Positions 16,763-26,042 of a stretch of DNA of 64,000 bases are shown in pieces. The position numbers and the translations under genes were made by a program. The first letter of the stretch is position 1. Each line of letters begins with the position of its first letter. The stretch lies in the NCBI GenBank assembly GCA_016709995.1, contig JADJLQ010000006.1, positions 1-64,000 of the forward strand. Direction: 5' to 3'. The stretch comes from Saprospiraceae bacterium (GTDB lineage: Bacteria > Bacteroidota > Bacteroidia > Chitinophagales > Saprospiraceae). The notes under the pieces are model-generated. The model saw only the letters and a program-made list of their open reading frames with translations. It had not been told where the DNA came from and searched no databases.

Positions 16763-19700
16763 TTATTTCTTGTTTGTATTTCCATTTTCAGTCCGGAGCG
16801 TCCGCATATACTCTTCGACCAGGGATCGGTAATAAGGTGTAACATCGGGGGATACTGTTTTGTACAGATCGATCTCGGCTTCGCGTTTTTTTAGATACTC
16901 CTGCAAGGATGGAGGCAATTTTCGTTCCAATTCCTGCGCGGTCTCTGATTTTCTTTTTTCGTCCTGCTTTCTTTCACGCTCCGCATTCTCCGCTTCGAGC
17001 AGTCGGGTCATGATCTCATTTTGCCGCTGCATCATCTCATTGGTGAGCTGTTTGTTGACGAGTTCGGTCTCGGTTTTGTCCATGCCATCGATGATCTGCT
17101 GGAGGTCCTGGGTCTTTTCGCCGCGCTGTTGTCTTTCTTTTTGCATCTCTTTGAGTGCTTCTCTGAGCGCTGCCTGCCTGGCTGCAGCCTTGGCAAACTC
17201 TTTGCTGCCGGCGCCTTCGCCGCTTTTACCTTCCATGGATTTTTTCATTTGCTCGAGCTGCTCTTTCATGCCTTTTTGGCCTTCGGAGATCTTATCCATG
17301 GGCTTCTGGCCTTCTCCTTTGCCGGATTTTTTAGGATTGGCGCAGGCGGCACCCGACATCTGCTGCTGCATGTTCTGCATGGACTCGGAGAGCATGAGGG
17401 CGAGATCGTTGACATTTTTCATGACTCTCTGCTGATTGTCGCCGGCTTTGGGTTTGTTTCTTTGCTCGAGTTCGTCCAGTGAGGAGGCCATCTGGGTATT
17501 GATCTCATTGACTTTTTCTGTGATAAAAGCCTCCAACTGGAATACTCTTTTGCTGAGCTCCTGCAGGCTGTCTTCGATCATCTTAAAGTCGTCTTTGATT
17601 TTAAACTGCTGCTGTAAGAGGTCGGTATATTTTGGGGTATTGACCATGGTGGTGCTCACCTCTTTGATGAGATTTTCCTGATCAAAAGACATATCGACCA
17701 GGTTTTCGAGCAGCTGTCGGAGTGCTTTGACATCTTCTTCTGCCTGCTCCTGCTCTTGTTGCTGCATCTGGTTTTCCATGGACTGGGCCATGTCTTTCAT
17801 TTTATTGGCTGCACTCTTTTGGGATTTGGACGCTTTGCTGTTTTGGCTTTGCTTCATCTCCTGAGAGCTTTTCTCCATATCTTTTTTGATATCATCAGCC
17901 TTCTCTTTGTTGTCCTCCATCTTTTTAGGTCGCTCCAGCTCTTCATTTTTCTTTTTCAGATCTTCCAGGCTTTCCTCGAGTTTTTCCATTTTTTTATTGA
18001 GCTCTTCCTGTTGCTTTTCGAGTTCTTCTTTGGTGGCAGGGGCTTCTTTTTGTTGGTCGGCTTTGTCTTTGTCTGCCTGATCTTTGTTTTGATCGTCGGC
18101 TTTTTGCTGATCTGTTTTGTCTTTATTCTGATCGTCAGCTTTATTCTGATCTGCCTTGTCTTTCTTTTCCTGGTCGGCTTTGTCCTGATCGGCTTTGTCT
18201 TTGTTTTGCTGATCTTTATTTTGCTGGTCAGTCTTTTCTTTAGGGTCCAGGTCTTTGGTCTTATCGCTGATCTGTTCTTCTTCTTTGGCCATCTCTTTGA
18301 GTTTGTCTATGGCCTGCTGCATTTGATGCTCGACTTCCAGGGTCTTGAACAGCTCCATCATGCGATCCAGTTCTTTCTCCAGCTCTTTGTTTTCCATTTT
18401 CATCTCGTCCATCATGGGGAGGGACTGATCTTTTTCCAGTTTCTGCATGAGTTCCTGGATCTTGTCCATGAGTTCCTGCAGTTTAGGATCCTGCAGTTGG
18501 TCAAACATTTTTTCTATCTGTTCCTGTTTCTCCAGGATACGATCATTGGTCTTTTCAAATTTTTCCTGGTTGCGGAGGTTTTCCTGGAATTTGTTTTTGG
18601 CGCTGTCTATCTTTTTTTGAATTTCTTTCTGCAGCTCCATCAGTCGCTCCAATTCTTTTTTATCCTGCCAGTTGGCTTGTTTTTCCTGGATCATTTTCTC
18701 GCGGAGCTGATTCATTTGCTCCTGCAGTTTGCGGTTTTGCTCGATGGCCTCTTTTAATTCATCTTTGATGTCTTCACTGTTTTTGCTGTTTTGATCTTCC
18801 AGTTCTTCTTTGGAGGCCAGGCGCAGGCTGAGCACATTGGATTTTACTGATTTGGGTCCATGAATGCCATCATTGTCATACAGCTCAAAATAATAGCTGA
18901 GCTGATCACCCGGCTGCAGATCGATTTCTTTGGTATCCCACTGATATTCATAAGGAGTTTTGTTGGAGTTTTTGATGGGGATCGCTATGGGGGCAGCAGA
19001 TTCCTGTTTGCCATTAGGATGAATAATAGCATAGTTAAAGGCCAGCTTTGTCAAACCATAATCATCGGACCCGTTGCCGGCAAAATAAATCATCCTGGTG
19101 TCCACTGCACTGTCGATGAACTGTTCCAGTTGGATCGTGGGGTGCTGATCGGCGATGACTCTCAGGTGATACTGGATCGAATCAGGGTCTGGGATGGCGG
19201 CATTGGAGATATAGATTTTATAATCCTGGTCACTGAGTGCCTGATGGCTATTGGTAAAATATTGTGAGCCATTGCGATTGATTTCTTTAGGTTGGTTACC
19301 CCCAAAGGACATCATCACGTGATCGGTATTCTCTGCATCTATCTGCCAGGATAGTTTGGTGCCCTGTGGTACCAGCACATCGCCAATATTTTGGACGGAT
19401 TCGTCTTTGCGACCGGTGTAGGCCGGATAGTCTAATTTGATAGAAAACTCACTGAGATTGGGTTTTTTCAATACTGCCAGTTCGTAAGGTCTGGAGTTGA
19501 CCTTGCCGCTGAACATTTTAAAGCCCGTATTCTTCTGCACATTGTTGAAAGTATAAGTATAGTGAGTAGCGTCTACTTTGTTCATGCGATAGGGATACTG
19601 ATCGACTTCGATAAATACCTCTGATGGCAGGATAGAACCATCCACTTCCATATCGAGGGTATAATTGTCAAATTGAACCACTGCAGGGGTTTCGTCCTGA

Positions 19701-20311
19701 ATTTTAAAATGGAAAGGTGCTGCTTTTTCAAACTCTTCGTCGTTATGGATGATTCGGCTGGAGCTTTCTTTGATGAGGCTGGGAGCACCGACTAATAGGG
19801 CCAGCAACAGGAGCAGGGGCGGTAGTGCAAAGCGCAAGTGTTTTTTGTTTTTGCTCAGATCGATCGCGTTTTTGAAAGGCACCAGTTGTATCTGTGCACT
19901 TTTTTGTTGTACGCTGGCTTCGATGAGTTGCACCTGTTCGCGATCAGTAGACTGAGATTTGAGCTGGAGGATATTGAGTAATTTGTCTTTGACATCTGCA
20001 AAGTGATCCCCGATGATCCTGGCTGCTTGTTCGTGAGAGATGGTAGAGCCCAGGTGAAAATAGTTTAACACCGGCAAGGCGACCCAATAGGCTACGGCTG
20101 CGAGGGTGATGGCATTAAATGAATAGAACAAGACTTTGCGGACGCCTTTGCTAAAATAAAACTCATGTTCCAACAGGTTATACGCCAAAAAAACCAATAA
20201 CACGGATCCCATCGTAAAGAGGACCCCACGGATGATTTGGTTGGTATAATACTTGCGGATAAACTGATCGAGCTTAGCGAGCAATAGGCTATAATTGTCT
20301 TGTCCTGACAT
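16763..20311 (-). CDS. DUF4175 family large membrane-anchored coiled-coil protein
   Basis: 1182 residues, usual length for DUF4175 in Bacteroidota. Three hydrophobic segments lie near the N-terminus (about 28-46, 55-80 and 157-177), followed by an extracytoplasmic beta-rich part (~180-490) and then a very long charged coiled coil (~500-920). Around residues 700-770 is a low-complexity tract built from repeated Lys, Asp and Gln (units like KADQ and NKDK). The C-terminal part (VEEYMRTLRTE) is the conserved family ending. DUF4175 genes are widespread in Bacteroidota, often near MoxR/BatA-type genes, with an unproven envelope role. It is probably co-transcribed with the HATPase gene that follows. 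Confidence 0.9.
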   Translation of the reverse strand: MSGQDNYSLLLAKLDQFIRKYYTNQIIRGVLFTMGSVLLVFLAYNLLEHEFYFSKGVRKVLFYSFNAITLAAVAYWVALPVLNYFHLGSTISHEQAARIIGDHFADVKDKLLNILQLKSQSTDREQVQLIEASVQQKSAQIQLVPFKNAIDLSKNKKHLRFALPPLLLLLALLVGAPSLIKESSSRIIHNDEEFEKAAPFHFKIQDETPAVVQFDNYTLDMEVDGSILPSEVFIEVDQYPYRMNKVDATHYTYTFNNVQKNTGFKMFSGKVNSRPYELAVLKKPNLSEFSIKLDYPAYTGRKDESVQNIGDVLVPQGTKLSWQIDAENTDHVMMSFGGNQPKEINRNGSQYFTNSHQALSDQDYKIYISNAAIPDPDSIQYHLRVIADQHPTIQLEQFIDSAVDTRMIYFAGNGSDDYGLTKLAFNYAIIHPNGKQESAAPIAIPIKNSNKTPYEYQWDTKEIDLQPGDQLSYYFELYDNDGIHGPKSVKSNVLSLRLASKEELEDQNSKNSEDIKDELKEAIEQNRKLQEQMNQLREKMIQEKQANWQDKKELERLMELQKEIQKKIDSAKNKFQENLRNQEKFEKTNDRILEKQEQIEKMFDQLQDPKLQELMDKIQELMQKLEKDQSLPMMDEMKMENKELEKELDRMMELFKTLEVEHQMQQAIDKLKEMAKEEEQISDKTKDLDPKEKTDQQNKDQQNKDKADQDKADQEKKDKADQNKADDQNKDKTDQQKADDQNKDQADKDKADQQKEAPATKEELEKQQEELNKKMEKLEESLEDLKKKNEELERPKKMEDNKEKADDIKKDMEKSSQEMKQSQNSKASKSQKSAANKMKDMAQSMENQMQQQEQEQAEEDVKALRQLLENLVDMSFDQENLIKEVSTTMVNTPKYTDLLQQQFKIKDDFKMIEDSLQELSKRVFQLEAFITEKVNEINTQMASSLDELEQRNKPKAGDNQQRVMKNVNDLALMLSESMQNMQQQMSGAACANPKKSGKGEGQKPMDKISEGQKGMKEQLEQMKKSMEGKSGEGAGSKEFAKAAARQAALREALKEMQKERQQRGEKTQDLQQIIDGMDKTETELVNKQLTNEMMQRQNEIMTRLLEAENAERERKQDEKRKSETAQELERKLPPSLQEYLKKREAEIDLYKTVSPDVTPYYRSLVEEYMRTLRTENGNTNKK

Positions 20312-20545
20312 ATGCTATAAGTTTAATAAGGTAAGCTTGAATACAAACCGTGCAAGGTACAGTTTAATATGTTAGATGTCAAGAGGCTAAGTGGGGGGTG
20401 AGGGTGGATAATTCTTTTGGTTTTTGTTTAGGAATACGGATGGTGAATTTAACATTTGTATTCGGGGGTGTGGGAGAGTGGGTTGGTGGTGGTGTGGGAG
20501 GAGACCCAGACTTGCAGAGGTGAGGAAAAAGTGGTCTATGGTTTT

Positions 20546-20600
20546 TTATTCCACCCTCCAGCCCCCTCCGAAGCCTGCCTGTCCGGTAGGCAGGGGGGAG
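20546..20600. repeat. GC-rich palindromic repeat, copy 1
   Basis: About 55 bp; its core GCCTGCCTGTCCGGTAGGCA has CCTGCCT/AGGCAGG arms around a CCGG centre, followed by GGGGGGAG, with AGCCCCCTCCGAAG upstream. The outer C- and G-rich arms extend the hairpin (CCCCCT with AGGGGG). Confidence 0.85.
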
Positions 20601-20670
20601 AAGGTTGTGCATGGGTTTTATTGTGAATCTTGGGAGACGGGCGTTTGTTTGGTAAGCCAAAATCTGCTTG

Positions 20671-20724
20671 TTATTCCACTCCCAGCCCCCTCCGAAGCCT
20701 GCCTGTCCGGTAGGCAGGGGGGAG
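20671..20724. repeat. GC-rich palindromic repeat, copy 2
   Basis: Nearly identical to the copy 125 bp to the left; the difference is confined to the lead-in (CCACTCCCAG instead of CCACCCTCCAG). A degenerate copy of its core lies inside the second histidine kinase gene at 40349-40369. Confidence 0.85.
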
Positions 20725-20736
20725 CCGGCAGAACCT

Positions 20737-22836
20737 CTACTCTACCATAATCTCATCCGCCAATATCAAAGCTTTGCTTCCGGCACCCTGATGCCAGGGT
20801 GGGCAGGTACCGATATTGACAGCTTTAATGCGGACAAAACGCACATTGACATTGATGTCGGCGGTATAGTTCTTAGTTTGGGGGACCCGATTGTTGGTGG
20901 TAGGCTCAGCTTGTTTGAGCACATCAGTGAAATTTCTATTATTGGTCGAGGTGCTGATAATAACCTGGCTGGGCAGGAATACCCAGGCGTTTTGATTTTG
21001 AAGAAATTCGATAGATATTTTCTTAGCTTTTTGACTGACGCCAAGATCCACCACGACTTCCATATTATCCCCTTCCCATCCTTGCCATTCCGGATCGTTG
21101 ACATTGTTGATATTGCCTTTTTGACCGTTGATGAGGGTGTAGTTTCCTCCTTTGCTATATTTTTCACTGCTGGGGGTTAGGACGGTCAGTGGGCGATAAG
21201 TGGCTTTGCTGAGGAGTACATCTTTGGTGGTTGAATTTTCAGAAAGTTGGTTTTGTAATATTCCTTTAGCGGTGATATTGGTCTTTTCTTTGACTACAAA
21301 CGGGCCTTCGTAGATGGTGGAGTTTAAGCCGGGTTCATTGCCATCCAGGCTATAGACGATTTTGTCACTGCCATCCCCTTCCATACTGATGATGAAACCT
21401 TGTTGGGCGGGGTCATAGACTGACTTGATCGATACATTATTATATATGACAGGCCAATCATCGGAGCGGAATGGGGTGGCAGGCAAGCCGGATTTATTAT
21501 ACAGATTGCCTTCTGCGACATTGGTAAAAGCATAACGTACTGCTACCGGGTCAGGTACTAATTCGCTGGACAGGAGCAAACCATCTTTTTCCACTTCGAC
21601 TTTAGCCTCTACAAATTGTCGATTGTCACCAGCTATTTTATACAAGTCGGGTTTGGTGCCTTTAAGCTCGAGACCACCTTCCATATGGTCAAAAAATACT
21701 TTTATTTTATTTCCTTCCCGGGCTATTTTATTATACAAAGGACCGCAGTAGGGAATGTTTTCATGATAATTTTTGGCCAAAGCCCATAAAGCAAGTCTTT
21801 TTCCCACATCCTGTTTGTTCTTTGGGTGGATGTCCTGCACATTGCCTATATCGGTAGTCACTGCCATTCCTGTGGAAGGAGAGGCTTGAAGGGTGAGTCT
21901 TTGGGCTTCCTGCACCAGCGCTCCTTGTAAGGGGCGGCCGTAATTGAAGGGGGCTATCTGCACATAATAAAACGGAAACTCATAACCCCATAAATCCCGC
22001 CAACTTTTGATCATATCAGGAAACAGCCTACGATATACCAGGGCATTGCCGGTATTGGATTCCCCCTGATACCAAAGTGCACCAGCTATCTTATACGGAG
22101 CCAGGGGATAGATCATCGCATTATACGTGCTGCCAGGCTGATAAGGCCATTGGTAGGTTTCCGGATAAAGGGTGCGCCATTGCGCATATTCAGGATCTGC
22201 TTCGATGATGTTTTTAGGTGTCCAGGCTTCTGCTGCCGAGCCACCCCAACTGGTATGGATAAGGCCTACCGGGATGTGCAACTGCTCTGTCAATTCACGT
22301 GCGAAAAAATAGGCGACAGCACTAAACCCTGCTACACTCTCCGGGCTACACACTTCCCAGCCGGCTTCTATGTTTTCCTGCGGATAGTCAGAAGAACCTT
22401 TAGGGATACGGATATGATGGATGAGTGGATGATTGGCATTGGCGATCTCTGATTCCTTATTGTCAATACCGCTACCCAGAGTCCATTCCATATTGGACTG
22501 GCCAGAACATAGCCAGACTTCGCCGACCATGACATGATGTAATATAATGGTATTGCGCTCGGAGATCGTGATGGTAAAAGGCCCTCCAGCGGGTGGTGTT
22601 TTGATGGAAGTCTTCCATTTGGCCCAGCGGTCAGCTTTGGTGATGTGCAGTTCCTGATCCCAGCTACAAGATATCGTGATGGTGGCGTTGGGCTCTGACC
22701 ATCCCCAAAAAGGGGCATCTGCATTTTGTTGGAGAACCATATGATCCCCAAATAAAGCGGGTAATCTTACTGCTGCAAAACTGACGGAGAAGGAGGCTAA
22801 TCCAATAATGAATAGCGCAAAATATTTTGACTTCAT
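20737..22836 (-). CDS. Sialate O-acetylesterase, secreted, with chitobiase-C and F5/8-like modules
   Basis: 699 residues from the ATG at 22834-22836, which starts the signal peptide (MKSKYFALFIIGLASFSVSF); an upstream ATG adds 18 hydrophilic residues and is less likely. The SGNH-type esterase has CSGQSNMEW with nucleophile Ser near 114, WGGSAAEAW, and a D-x-H pair in VQDIHPKNK. After it come a chitobiase C-terminal-like module (KIVYSLDGNEPGLNSTIYEG) and a discoidin-like end (FVRIKAVN). Known members remove O-acetyl groups from sialic acids or plant glycans. Probably periplasmic or surface located, for glycan use, alongside the neighbouring DUF1080 gene. Confidence 0.93.
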   Translation of the reverse strand: MKSKYFALFIIGLASFSVSFAAVRLPALFGDHMVLQQNADAPFWGWSEPNATITISCSWDQELHITKADRWAKWKTSIKTPPAGGPFTITISERNTIILHHVMVGEVWLCSGQSNMEWTLGSGIDNKESEIANANHPLIHHIRIPKGSSDYPQENIEAGWEVCSPESVAGFSAVAYFFARELTEQLHIPVGLIHTSWGGSAAEAWTPKNIIEADPEYAQWRTLYPETYQWPYQPGSTYNAMIYPLAPYKIAGALWYQGESNTGNALVYRRLFPDMIKSWRDLWGYEFPFYYVQIAPFNYGRPLQGALVQEAQRLTLQASPSTGMAVTTDIGNVQDIHPKNKQDVGKRLALWALAKNYHENIPYCGPLYNKIAREGNKIKVFFDHMEGGLELKGTKPDLYKIAGDNRQFVEAKVEVEKDGLLLSSELVPDPVAVRYAFTNVAEGNLYNKSGLPATPFRSDDWPVIYNNVSIKSVYDPAQQGFIISMEGDGSDKIVYSLDGNEPGLNSTIYEGPFVVKEKTNITAKGILQNQLSENSTTKDVLLSKATYRPLTVLTPSSEKYSKGGNYTLINGQKGNINNVNDPEWQGWEGDNMEVVVDLGVSQKAKKISIEFLQNQNAWVFLPSQVIISTSTNNRNFTDVLKQAEPTTNNRVPQTKNYTADINVNVRFVRIKAVNIGTCPPWHQGAGSKALILADEIMVE

Positions 22837-22928
22837 AATAGGTGCAAAGTTATAAGATTGAGCAGTATACCACCCATCATCTTTTGGCAAAAACCATTAA
22901 ATAAAAATTCGTTTGCGCATACAGTAAT

Positions 22929-22960
22929 CCCAGCAGATACTGTCATCAATATCTGCTGGG
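22929..22960. terminator. 11-bp perfect hairpin between DUF1080 and esterase genes
   Basis: CCCAGCAGATA (22929-22939) pairs perfectly with TATCTGCTGGG (22950-22960), with a 10-nt loop. It is 40 bp past the stop of the DUF1080 gene in its direction. No T-run follows, so it is a candidate non-canonical terminator or mRNA-stabilising stem. Confidence 0.55.
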
Positions 22961-23000
22961 AAACAAAACAAATAAAACGGTAAGCTTAGCCGATCAAAAA

Positions 23001-23777
23001 CTAAAGGCTCTTAATCTTAATATTCCTGAACCAAACGGTATGGCCATGATCCTGAAGTGAAATCCCACCTTTGGCAAAAGAACCGAAGTCTTTCATCGAT
23101 TTAAATTTGCTGCCGGCGATCAACTTCTTCCAGGCGGCATCATTGGTATGTGTGCTGACTACTTTTTGGCCATTGAGATATAAATCAAGTGCACCGGCAT
23201 TGCTGACGATCTCTGCCTGGTTCCACTCTAAAGCTGGTCTGACAGTTTCTACAGAGGAAGAGATCAGGTCATACAGGTCTCCTGCACGGTGTTTGATGAT
23301 TTTGGCATCAGGATGGCAGGCATTGTCGAGCACTTGCATTTCCGGACCGGTATGCCAAACATAATCATACTTGACCGTGTCTTCGTGTACTCCAAAGATG
23401 ATACCGCTATTGCCACAAGTATCTATTTTCCACTCTATTTTGAGGTGGTAGTTTTCGTACTCTTCATTGGTCACGATATCACCGCCTCCATTGGACTGCC
23501 AGCCTTCTTTATTGCTGGCATCGAGCATGAGGCTACCATCGCTGGCTTTCCAGGCGGGACCTATAGGAGCTCCTCCGTACCGGTGCCATCCTGCGGTAGA
23601 GGTGCCGTCAAACAAAAGCTTCCAGCCATTGGCTTTTTCTTCATCGGTAAGGACCGGGAGATTGGGATCTACCATGGGGGCAGCAGCGGGTGTTTCTGCC
23701 ACAGGAGCAGCCTTTTCTTTGGATTTACAGGAAAAAAGGGCGATGCAGAATAGGAATAGAAAAATTGAATATTTCAT
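23001..23777 (-). CDS. DUF1080 (3-keto-disaccharide hydrolase-like) lipoprotein
   Basis: 258 residues. A lipoprotein signal with the lipobox ALFSC (Cys16) is followed by an Ala/Pro-rich linker. The DUF1080 jelly-roll starts with ANGWKLLFDGTSTAGWHRYG and contains SNGGGDIVTNEEYENYHLKIEWK, GNSGIIFGVHED, and near the end ISLQDHGHTVWFRNIKIKSL, the standard signature. Known relatives bind or hydrolyse oxidised disaccharides (3-keto-glucosides) or act as concanavalin-like glycan-binding domains. Probably on the outer membrane and involved in saccharide use. Confidence 0.93.
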   Translation of the reverse strand: MKYSIFLFLFCIALFSCKSKEKAAPVAETPAAAPMVDPNLPVLTDEEKANGWKLLFDGTSTAGWHRYGGAPIGPAWKASDGSLMLDASNKEGWQSNGGGDIVTNEEYENYHLKIEWKIDTCGNSGIIFGVHEDTVKYDYVWHTGPEMQVLDNACHPDAKIIKHRAGDLYDLISSSVETVRPALEWNQAEIVSNAGALDLYLNGQKVVSTHTNDAAWKKLIAGSKFKSMKDFGSFAKGGISLQDHGHTVWFRNIKIKSL

Positions 23778-23988
23778 GTAAGGTTTTTTTTGAAATGTGA
23801 AGGGCCAAAAGTATTAAATATATATGGAACCTGAGATAATGATTTGGGGCTTTCGGCAAGGGCTCTGTAGCATCCATTCTATTGAGTATCATCATCCAGG
23901 GTGATCAGGATCAATGCGGGTAGAGCGGTATTATGCTTTCTTTGCGGTACTTGAAAAATGATGTATAATTCATTGTTTAAGTAATGCT

Positions 23989-24489
23989 ATGAGTGAATTT
24001 ATCAGTGATATTAAACTGTATTGGCAGCCTTATGTTTTTTCACAAATAGCCAGTTTAATCCTGTTGTATTTCGCCTGGAAAAACACCAGAATAGCCAGGG
24101 GAATGCTGAGTGTCGTGTTTTTTGCTGCTTTCGTGGTCAATACCCTTACGGCGATCAAACATCCGAATGCCTACCTGGAGTATGCTGATCAGGCTATCCC
24201 GGTTTATAGCGATTTTATCCACGGCTGGTTTAGTCAACACCCTATTGAAATAGTCCTGGCGATCGCAGCAGGCCAGGCTCTGATAGCTATAGGGATGAGT
24301 TTAAGAGGTTGGTTGATGCGGGGAGCATGTATAGGCAGCATCCTGTTTTTGCTGAGTATAGCACCTTTGATGGTGGGCTCGGCATTCCCTTTTTCCATCA
24401 CGGTATCCTTCGCAGTTTGGTTGGTCCTGCGGCAGGATGATGGCAATTATCTATGGAAAAAACAATCCAGTCATCCGGTAAAAAAATAA
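23989..24489 (+). CDS. Small membrane protein, four predicted helices
   Basis: 166 residues with about four hydrophobic helices (SQIASLILLYFAW, MLSVVFFAAFVVNTLTAI, IVLAIAAGQALIAIGMSL, IGSILFLLSIAPLMVG) and a basic cytoplasmic tail. No named domain is recognised. It starts a set of three same-strand membrane genes with short gaps (7 bp to the DUF6544 gene), so co-expression is likely. Confidence 0.75.
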   Translation: MSEFISDIKLYWQPYVFSQIASLILLYFAWKNTRIARGMLSVVFFAAFVVNTLTAIKHPNAYLEYADQAIPVYSDFIHGWFSQHPIEIVLAIAAGQALIAIGMSLRGWLMRGACIGSILFLLSIAPLMVGSAFPFSITVSFAVWLVLRQDDGNYLWKKQSSHPVKK

Positions 24490-24496
24490 TTTTAAT

Positions 24497-25591
24497 ATGA
24501 AATATGTATTTGCTTTTATTGTGTTGGTGCATGGGCTCATCCATTTAATGGGGTTTTCCAAAGCCTTCGGTGTAGGGCAGATCACTTCATTGACCAGGGA
24601 TATTTCAAAACAAACCGGCGCCATATGGTTGTTGGCTGCCCTCTTATTCCTGATAGCCGGCACAGGGTATTTGTTTAAAAAAGAATGGTGGCCTGTAATC
24701 GCTGCTTTTGGTGTAGTGGTTTCACAGATACTCATCATCCTGAGCTGGCAGGATGCAAAATTTGGAACGATAGCCAATGTGATCATTCTGATGATGGCCA
24801 TGACGAGCCGTGCAAGTCAGCTCTTTGAGGCACGATTCAGGGAGGATGTGAGGACTAACTTAATTCAAACCCATAATGATATCCCTGATCTATTGACAGA
24901 GCAAGATCTGGCATCTTTGCCTGCACCTGTTCAAAAATATATCCGATATACGGGAGCCATCGGAAAAGATAAAGTGAAAAATGTCAGAATCGCATTTGAA
25001 GGGGAGATGCGCAGCAAAAAAATGAATTGGTTTAAATTTAATACGGTCCAATATAATTTTATGAAAGAACCGACCAGATTGTTTTATATGAAAGCAAAAA
25101 TAGTTGGGATGTATGTACCGGGATATCACAAATATCTTAATGGTGCTGCCAGCATGCAAGTCAAACTGGGGGGCTTATGGAATGTCGTCAATAAAAATGG
25201 TACTGAGATGGATCAGGCTGAGACAGTCACTGTATTGAATGACCTTTGTCTGATGGCACCGGCCGCTCTGATCGATGACAGGATCCGGTGGGTGGAGATC
25301 GATGACCTCACGACCAAAGTTGTCTTTACCAACAGAGGACATCAGATTAGCGCCATTTTATATTTTAATGAAACGGGACAACTGATCAATTTTGTCTCTG
25401 ATGATCGCTATGATATCTCAGATACAAAGCGATATCGGTTTTCAACTCCGGTCATGGATTACAAATCGATCGATGGTAGAAATGTAGTCGCCTATGGACA
25501 GGCGGTATGGCACTATCCGGAAGGGGAGTTTGTTTATGGAAAATTTTATTTAAAAAACATCGAATACAATGTGCGTGAGCTTCAGGATTGA
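24497..25591 (+). CDS. DUF6544 family membrane protein
   Basis: 364 residues. The N-terminal ~115 residues form four helices (MKYVFAFIVLVHGLIHLMGF, GAIWLLAALLFLIAGTGYLF, VIAAFGVVVSQILIILS, IANVIILMMAM). A soluble domain follows with LPAPVQKYIRYTGAIGKDKV, a signature of the group now called DUF6544, and the end VYGKFYLKNIEYN. The family is common next to other small membrane proteins and has no known biochemistry. It starts 7 nt after the preceding gene. Confidence 0.85.
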   Translation: MKYVFAFIVLVHGLIHLMGFSKAFGVGQITSLTRDISKQTGAIWLLAALLFLIAGTGYLFKKEWWPVIAAFGVVVSQILIILSWQDAKFGTIANVIILMMAMTSRASQLFEARFREDVRTNLIQTHNDIPDLLTEQDLASLPAPVQKYIRYTGAIGKDKVKNVRIAFEGEMRSKKMNWFKFNTVQYNFMKEPTRLFYMKAKIVGMYVPGYHKYLNGAASMQVKLGGLWNVVNKNGTEMDQAETVTVLNDLCLMAPAALIDDRIRWVEIDDLTTKVVFTNRGHQISAILYFNETGQLINFVSDDRYDISDTKRYRFSTPVMDYKSIDGRNVVAYGQAVWHYPEGEFVYGKFYLKNIEYNVRELQD

Positions 25592-25651
25592 ATTGAAAAA
25601 TAATAGGTGCTGAAGAAAAGTTGAAGTTGGTTTAAATTGGTAAAAAAAGGA

Positions 25652-25999
25652 ATGGTGGATCTTCATTCAAAAAACCTCATCCGGATCAAATTGGTACACA
25701 CCCTGATCTGGATACTTTTTAACCTGGTGATGATCTATTTATATTATGCTGTCATCACGAACAGAATAGGTATCTATGTATGGTTGGGTCTTGGATCTTT
25801 TGTATTGGAAGGGGTGATCTTGCTGCTATATGGGATGAAATGCCCATTGACTTTGGTAGCCAGAAAATACTCAGATTCTACGAAAGACAATTTTGATATC
25901 TATCTGCCCGAATGGCTGGCAAAATATAATAAATTAATTTATACAGGTCTGTTAGTTGTATTGATCATTCTTCTAATTTATCAGAAGGTGTATCATTAA
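25652..25999 (+). CDS. Small membrane protein, three to four helices
   Basis: 115 residues from the ATG at 25652; an upstream TTG at 25637 adds five residues. Hydrophobic helices: LVHTLIWILFNLVMIYLYYA, IYVWLGLGSFVLEGVILLLY and LIYTGLLVVLIILLIYQ. A cytoplasmic or periplasmic loop, MKCPLTLVARKYSDSTKDNFDIYLPEWLAKYN, resembles a conserved segment of uncharacterised Bacteroidota membrane proteins. Function unknown. Confidence 0.7.
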   Translation: MVDLHSKNLIRIKLVHTLIWILFNLVMIYLYYAVITNRIGIYVWLGLGSFVLEGVILLLYGMKCPLTLVARKYSDSTKDNFDIYLPEWLAKYNKLIYTGLLVVLIILLIYQKVYH

Positions 26000-26042
26000 T
26001 TCGGGAATCAACCAATTTTTAATAAAAGATCAGTCATCAAAT

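Larger units (their letters stand above)
20312..20736. other. 425-bp gap holding a duplicated palindromic element
   Basis: Contains no gene. It begins with G/T-rich low-complexity sequence (about 20390-20520), then two copies of a GC-rich palindromic repeat annotated separately. The right copy ends 12 bp before the sialate esterase stop and may serve as a terminator. Confidence 0.6.

Noticed and set aside
17756..18757. Long 333-codon plus-strand frame rich in Leu, Phe and Ile
   Set aside because: It is the complement of the Lys/Glu/Asp/Gln-rich coiled coil of DUF4175, which forces hydrophobic codons on the opposite strand.
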